The notes under the pieces: generated by a model | What the model saw: the letters and a program-made list of their open reading frames with translations, nothing else | Databases searched by the model: none | What the model was told of the DNA's origin: nothing | Source of the DNA: Romboutsia weinsteinii | GTDB taxonomy: Bacteria > Bacillota > Clostridia > Peptostreptococcales > Peptostreptococcaceae | NCBI RefSeq assembly: GCF_002250835.2 | Contig: NZ_NOJY02000016.1 | Span: 1 to 64,000 of the forward strand | Direction of reading: 5' to 3' | Length of the DNA stretch: 64,000 bases | Translations under genes and position numbers: made by a program | Shown here: in pieces, positions 60,080 to 64,000 of the stretch | Numbering within the stretch: position 1 is the stretch's first letter | Layout of the letters: each line of letters opens with the position of its first letter

Positions 60080-61134
60080 AATTCCTCCTTAGCTAACTCA
60101 TATATTGCACTTGAAAATATCTTTGCATTTACTATTATATCATCTATATCCCAATATTCATCAGGATTATGTGCTATTCCTTTTTGACCTGGGAAAGATG
60201 GTCCAAATGGTACTATATTTGGCATTATTTTAGCATAAGTGCCACCATTTGTAGTAACAGGTGTACCGTCAAATCCTGTTACTCTCTCATATGCTACTTG
60301 TAATCCCTTTACAAGCTCACTTTCCTTATCAAAGTAGACAGGATTAAAGTTTAATACTACCTCTATTGAAGTATTATCTAACATATTCGCCTTTATCTCA
60401 TCTAATACATCTTCTAATTTATAAGTAAAGTCGTATTTAATCTTTATATCTAATAAAAGATTTTCATCCTCAACCTTTATTTCTTTGTATGTAATATTTA
60501 AGTTATCGCTCAAACACTCTAAGAATTTAGCAAATTCTTCTTCAGTACAGTCATTTTCTCTTCTTAAAATTAATCTAGCCATTCCTTTTTCACCATAAAC
60601 AACAGGGTACTTACAATCAGGCGTGAATCCCATTATAGGTGGTTTTTCTTTTTCTAAATAGTATGGGATGTCATTGAATCCTGTTTCTTCATTGCACCCA
60701 AATATTATTCTTACTTTTTTATTTAATTTAAGACCTACTTCTTTTATAGCATATAAGCCATATAATGCACTCATTATAGGTCCTTTATTATCAAGTACAC
60801 CTCTACCATATATCTTATCATTTGCTATTACTCCACCATAGGGAGGATAAACCCAATTATCTCCCTCCGGTACTACATCTATATGCCCGATTACACAGAT
60901 ATAATCTTCTCCTTGACCATATTCAGCGTATCCTATATAGTTATCTAAGTTTTTAGTTTCAAATCCTAGTTTGCTTGAAATATCTAGCGCTTTTTCAAGT
61001 GCCTCTGCTACATTTTCACCAAAAGGGAAGCCTTCTTTAGGCTCCCCTTCTACACTAGGTATTTTTACTATATCTATAATATCATTTAATAAGTCATTTT
61101 TTAGTTCGTCTATTTTTCTATTTAAGATATCCAT
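60073..61134 (-). CDS. M20-family metallopeptidase, short form
   Basis: A 353-aa zinc peptidase. Metal-binding motifs GHIDVVPEG (His, Asp), GRGVLDNKGP (bridging Asp), GCNEETGF (Glu pair) and the late HNPDE His are present. It is about 100 aa shorter than PepV/Sapep proteins, mainly in the lid domain, which suggests a different substrate size. RBS CAGGAGA. Co-transcribed with the Ntn-hydrolase (30 bp upstream) and cutC. Confidence 0.85.
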   Translation of the reverse strand: MDILNRKIDELKNDLLNDIIDIVKIPSVEGEPKEGFPFGENVAEALEKALDISSKLGFETKNLDNYIGYAEYGQGEDYICVIGHIDVVPEGDNWVYPPYGGVIANDKIYGRGVLDNKGPIMSALYGLYAIKEVGLKLNKKVRIIFGCNEETGFNDIPYYLEKEKPPIMGFTPDCKYPVVYGEKGMARLILRRENDCTEEEFAKFLECLSDNLNITYKEIKVEDENLLLDIKIKYDFTYKLEDVLDEIKANMLDNTSIEVVLNFNPVYFDKESELVKGLQVAYERVTGFDGTPVTTNGGTYAKIMPNIVPFGPSFPGQKGIAHNPDEYWDIDDIIVNAKIFSSAIYELAKEELC

Positions 61135-61163
61135 AAAAATCTCCTGTTCTCTTAAGTAATTTA

Positions 61164-62120
61164 TTAGTCTATTTCTATTGGTGCTTTTATTCTAGCTGCG
61201 TATGCATCTAACCATTCCTTTGATGCTACTTCATGTTTAGTTGTTCCATCTACTCTATTTGATATATAAACTGTAGCTTCAAGTTCTTTTGTAGCAACTG
61301 AGAAAGTAAAGTTCTCTATGTTTGTAGCCACTCCCCATTCACCTTTATTATTCATAGCAACTAATGATAAGTCTCCAGCTTTTCCTCTTCTTCTTATAAG
61401 TTCTTCATCTAATTGATTGACTGCTATATCACAAGCTTCTTGTGGATGCTTTCCTTCTTTCATTAATCTTACGATCTCATAAGATATACATCCCTTCATT
61501 AAATCTTCTCCAAGACCAGTAGCAGTAGCTCCACCCACTTCACTATCAACAAAGAATCCTGATCCAGAAAGTGCTGAATCTCCTATTCTACCTCTTCTCT
61601 TCATGAATAATCCACTTGTAGAAGTAGCAGCACACATCTTTCCATGTTCATCTAAAGATATCATCCCTACAGTATCATGTCCTGCATATGGACTTAATCC
61701 TTTGTCTAACGTTTCCTTCTTTCTTTTTGCATAATGTTGCTTTGCTCTATCTGTTAACATGTTCTTTCTTTCAAATCCATTTTTATGAGCATATTCTTCT
61801 GCACCTGTTCCAACTAAGAAGTTGTTAACTTTTTCTTCACTTAATAATCTAGCTATGCTTACTGGGTTAGCATAATCTCTTATACCAGCTACTGCACCTA
61901 TTGCTAGTGTATCTCCGTCCATATAAGCTGCATCAAGTTCTACTTCACAGTTTTCATTTGGAAGACCACCGTATCCTACTGATTTATAGAATGGGTAATC
62001 TTCTACCATTTTAACAGCAGTTACTACTGCTTCACCTGCATCCATACCTTTTTCTAATCCCTTACTTGCTTCAGTGATTCCTTCTACTGCCATTCTCCAA
62101 GTTGCTATCATTCCCCACAT
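61164..62120 (-). CDS. Glycosylasparaginase / isoaspartyl peptidase family Ntn-hydrolase
   Basis: A 318-aa precursor that should self-cleave before Thr in YAGHDTVGMISLDEHG (about residue 150), leaving the Thr nucleophile. GRIGDSALSGSGFFVDSEVGGATATGLGEDLMK holds the oxyanion and substrate contacts. It hydrolyses beta-aspartyl or GlcNAc-Asn bonds and is cytoplasmic here. It fits a role in breaking modified or isomerised peptides together with the neighbouring peptidases. Confidence 0.88.
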   Translation of the reverse strand: MWGMIATWRMAVEGITEASKGLEKGMDAGEAVVTAVKMVEDYPFYKSVGYGGLPNENCEVELDAAYMDGDTLAIGAVAGIRDYANPVSIARLLSEEKVNNFLVGTGAEEYAHKNGFERKNMLTDRAKQHYAKRKKETLDKGLSPYAGHDTVGMISLDEHGKMCAATSTSGLFMKRRGRIGDSALSGSGFFVDSEVGGATATGLGEDLMKGCISYEIVRLMKEGKHPQEACDIAVNQLDEELIRRRGKAGDLSLVAMNNKGEWGVATNIENFTFSVATKELEATVYISNRVDGTTKHEVASKEWLDAYAARIKAPIEID

Positions 62121-62224
62121 CTTATTATCCTCCTTAGTTCTCTTACATAATATTTAGTTTCAATAATAATTAATTCTAGTTGAACAATTAATTTAATCTT
62201 AGCATGTCTTTCTATATTTAATTA

Positions 62225-63325
62225 CTATCTGATGTTGTTTTTTAAATCTTCTAATATATTCATGTCAACTCTTTTACAAAACTCTGAGATTACTTTTACT
62301 GTTTGAACATAATCTTTTTTATGTATTATTAATCTATTAGAATGCATATATCTTGTTGGAATAGATAATGTCATACTAATTACACCATCAAGTGTTTTGT
62401 GTATATTTCCTGCATCAGTGCCACCTGCAACCATACAGTCATAATTGATATCTAAGCCTGCTTCATTACATATATTTTCAATCTCTCTAATCAGAGCATT
62501 ATTTCCTATAGTTGATGCATCTAATATACTTACTACAACGCCACATCCTAATTTCAATCCACCTTTGTCCATAGGGGTATCTTTTGCTGTAGTAACATCT
62601 ATTGCAAATGCAATATCAGGTTTTATTTTATGGGTAGCGGTTCTAGCCCCTCTAATTCCTACTTCTTCTTGTACCGTACCTACTGAAAAAATATTAGCCT
62701 CATGATTTATATCCTTTAGCTCTTTAAGTACATCAATAGCAACGGCCACACCTATTCTATCATCCCAAGCTTTTCCAAGTAGATAATTGGGATTATTCAT
62801 TATCTCAAATTCAGTATCTGGAGTTATCATGTCTCCTATTTTAATACCTAGCTTCTCAACTTCATCTTTTGAATCCACACCTAAATCTAAATAAAAATCT
62901 ATTGGCTTAATTACTCTTTCTTTTTCATCTGCCGGCATACCATGAGGTGCACGGCTTCCAACTACACCCTTTATTTTAGAACCTGAATTGGTAGTTATCC
63001 TCATACTTTGAGATGGCATTACGTGACCCCACCATCCACCTACAGGTAATAAATTTATATATCCATTTTTATCAATCGATCTTACAACAAAACCTATCTC
63101 ATCCATATGTCCTGCTATCATAACTTTAGGACCATTCTTATTCCCTCTTTTTAATCCTATTATAGATCCTAAGTTGTCATAATCTATTTCATCAGCATAC
63201 ATTTCAAAGTAGTTCTTCGCCACTCTGCTTACTTCTTTTTCAGCTCCTGATATTCCATCTGCCTCACTTAATTCCTTAAGTAGAGTGATATCTACTTCTT
63301 CATATTCCCTACTTTTATCACTCAT
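62225..63325 (-). CDS. M42-family aminopeptidase (catalytically complete)
   Basis: A 366-aa dinuclear metallo-aminopeptidase. All expected metal/catalytic residues are seen: GHMDEIGF (His), KAWDDRIGV (bridging Asp), TVQEEVGIRGA (catalytic Glu and ligand Glu), AIDVTTAKD (Asp) and PTRYMHS (His). It should trim N-terminal residues from peptides as a large complex. RBS GAGGAG. It is followed by the Ntn-hydrolase after about 100 bp. Confidence 0.92.
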   Translation of the reverse strand: MSDKSREYEEVDITLLKELSEADGISGAEKEVSRVAKNYFEMYADEIDYDNLGSIIGLKRGNKNGPKVMIAGHMDEIGFVVRSIDKNGYINLLPVGGWWGHVMPSQSMRITTNSGSKIKGVVGSRAPHGMPADEKERVIKPIDFYLDLGVDSKDEVEKLGIKIGDMITPDTEFEIMNNPNYLLGKAWDDRIGVAVAIDVLKELKDINHEANIFSVGTVQEEVGIRGARTATHKIKPDIAFAIDVTTAKDTPMDKGGLKLGCGVVVSILDASTIGNNALIREIENICNEAGLDINYDCMVAGGTDAGNIHKTLDGVISMTLSIPTRYMHSNRLIIHKKDYVQTVKVISEFCKRVDMNILEDLKNNIR

Positions 63326-63369
63326 AAAATCAACTCCTCTAAAAGTTATATATTCTTAAATTTTATATG

Positions 63370-64000
63370 TTATCTATTTTCAGATTTAAACATTGTGATT
63401 AACTCATCATCTAATGACTTAATAACTTCTAGCAGAGATTTTTTAGCATTTATATAATCATAAGCATCAATTATTGAGCTATTTGTCTTAGTATTTCTTG
63501 AACATATGCAAACTTTTAAAGTTGGACAGCCTTCTAATAACTTATGTATCCAACCTCCATCACCATCATCCATTGAATAGTAGTATTGATGTTTTATTTC
63601 TTTAGTTTCGCATATTTCTATTAAATGATTTAATAATGTTCTATTAGGCATCATAGATTTATCATAGAAACTTACTAAAACCCCTTCTCCTAGCTTTCCT
63701 GTATTATCTTCATTTCCATTTATATCATTTGAATGTAGACAATCTAACACTATTGCCATATCTGGTGCGATTAAATTTGTTGCTGTAATACATCCTCTAA
63801 GTCCTATCTCATTTTGAACAGTACATCCCACATATAAATCTACATCTAATTTAGTATCTTTTAATAATTCCAATATTTCTATACCAAGTACACACCCATA
63901 TCTATTATCCCAAGCTTTTGATACTAGTCTTTTTCCACCTAATAAAGCTTCAAACTCTCCATCTACAACTATAGGATTTCCTAACCTAATTCCACATTCC
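63370..64000 (-). CDS. M42-like protein with altered catalytic residues (5' end outside window)
   Basis: The frame is open to the window edge; at least 209 C-terminal codons are visible, from IRLGNPIVVDGEFEALLGG. It aligns with the neighbouring M42 gene: KAWDNRYGC keeps the bridging Asp, but the catalytic Glu position reads VQNEIGLRG (Asn for the first Glu), and PTRYMHS is replaced by CSRNTKTNS, so the last His ligand is lost. Probably a non-catalytic or altered partner subunit. It lies 45 bp before the intact M42 gene. Confidence 0.75.
   Translation of the reverse strand, partial: ECGIRLGNPIVVDGEFEALLGGKRLVSKAWDNRYGCVLGIEILELLKDTKLDVDLYVGCTVQNEIGLRGCITATNLIAPDMAIVLDCLHSNDINGNEDNTGKLGEGVLVSFYDKSMMPNRTLLNHLIEICETKEIKHQYYYSMDDGDGGWIHKLLEGCPTLKVCICSRNTKTNSSIIDAYDYINAKKSLLEVIKSLDDELITMFKSENR

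Overview
The window is AT-rich, densely coded and mostly minus-strand. Small spore-surface-like genes, the DUF1659/DUF2922/YvrJ trio, strong GGGGG-type ribosome binding sites, several amino-acid and peptide utilisation operons and an IS200/IS605 element suggest an anaerobic, spore-forming Clostridia chromosome. I would guess the family Peptostreptococcaceae (Paraclostridium/Paeniclostridium-like); this is inference, because no rRNA or other marker gene is present.

Layout: 1-3.2 kb is an accessory island. A GntR-ABC exporter operon is bracketed by 59-bp imperfect direct repeats and lies next to a broken tyrosine recombinase. 3.2-18.4 kb holds lipoproteins, a SWIM/SNF2 helicase, ribokinase, an amidohydrolase, a divergent ArsR/nitroreductase pair, the DUF1659-DUF2922-YvrJ operon and a C1q/BclA-like spore-surface protein. 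18.6-20.4 kb is an IS200/IS605 element (TnpA, TnpB and a likely omega RNA) inserted just behind the stop codon of an anti-sigma factor gene of an ECF sigma pair. 22-34.9 kb holds methyltransferases, a TetR-flavodoxin operon, a peptide operon (Pcp, M14 carboxypeptidase, DUF969, DUF979), repair and epimerase genes and a MATE exporter. 35-36 kb encodes a Cys-rich, probably spore-surface protein. 36.1-45.3 kb is a nine-gene run: CUT1-type ABC importer with its own ATPase, metallophosphoesterase, MATE, DUF624, an unknown protein and a PHP phosphoesterase.

45.6-53 kb is the most interesting part. Between pckA and an NSS-family amino-acid transporter lie a Fur-box-controlled candidate sRNA and then a leader encoding a 21-aa peptide with five Tyr codons, followed by alternating RNA arms and two tandem terminators. 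This reads as a tyrosine-responsive attenuator of a probable tyrosine transporter. Downstream are an orphan candidate sRNA and an ABC-F resistance-type gene whose 25-aa leader peptide overlaps an element that could sequester its ribosome binding site, i.e. a probable antibiotic-inducible translational attenuator.

53-64 kb holds a methyltransferase, peptidase E, an Ere-like lipoprotein, an esterase/ATP-grasp pair, a GNAT acetyltransferase, and a peptide/isopeptide degradation operon (two M42 paralogues, one with altered catalytic residues, an Ntn-hydrolase, a short M20 peptidase and CutC). No rRNA, tRNA or CRISPR array was seen.
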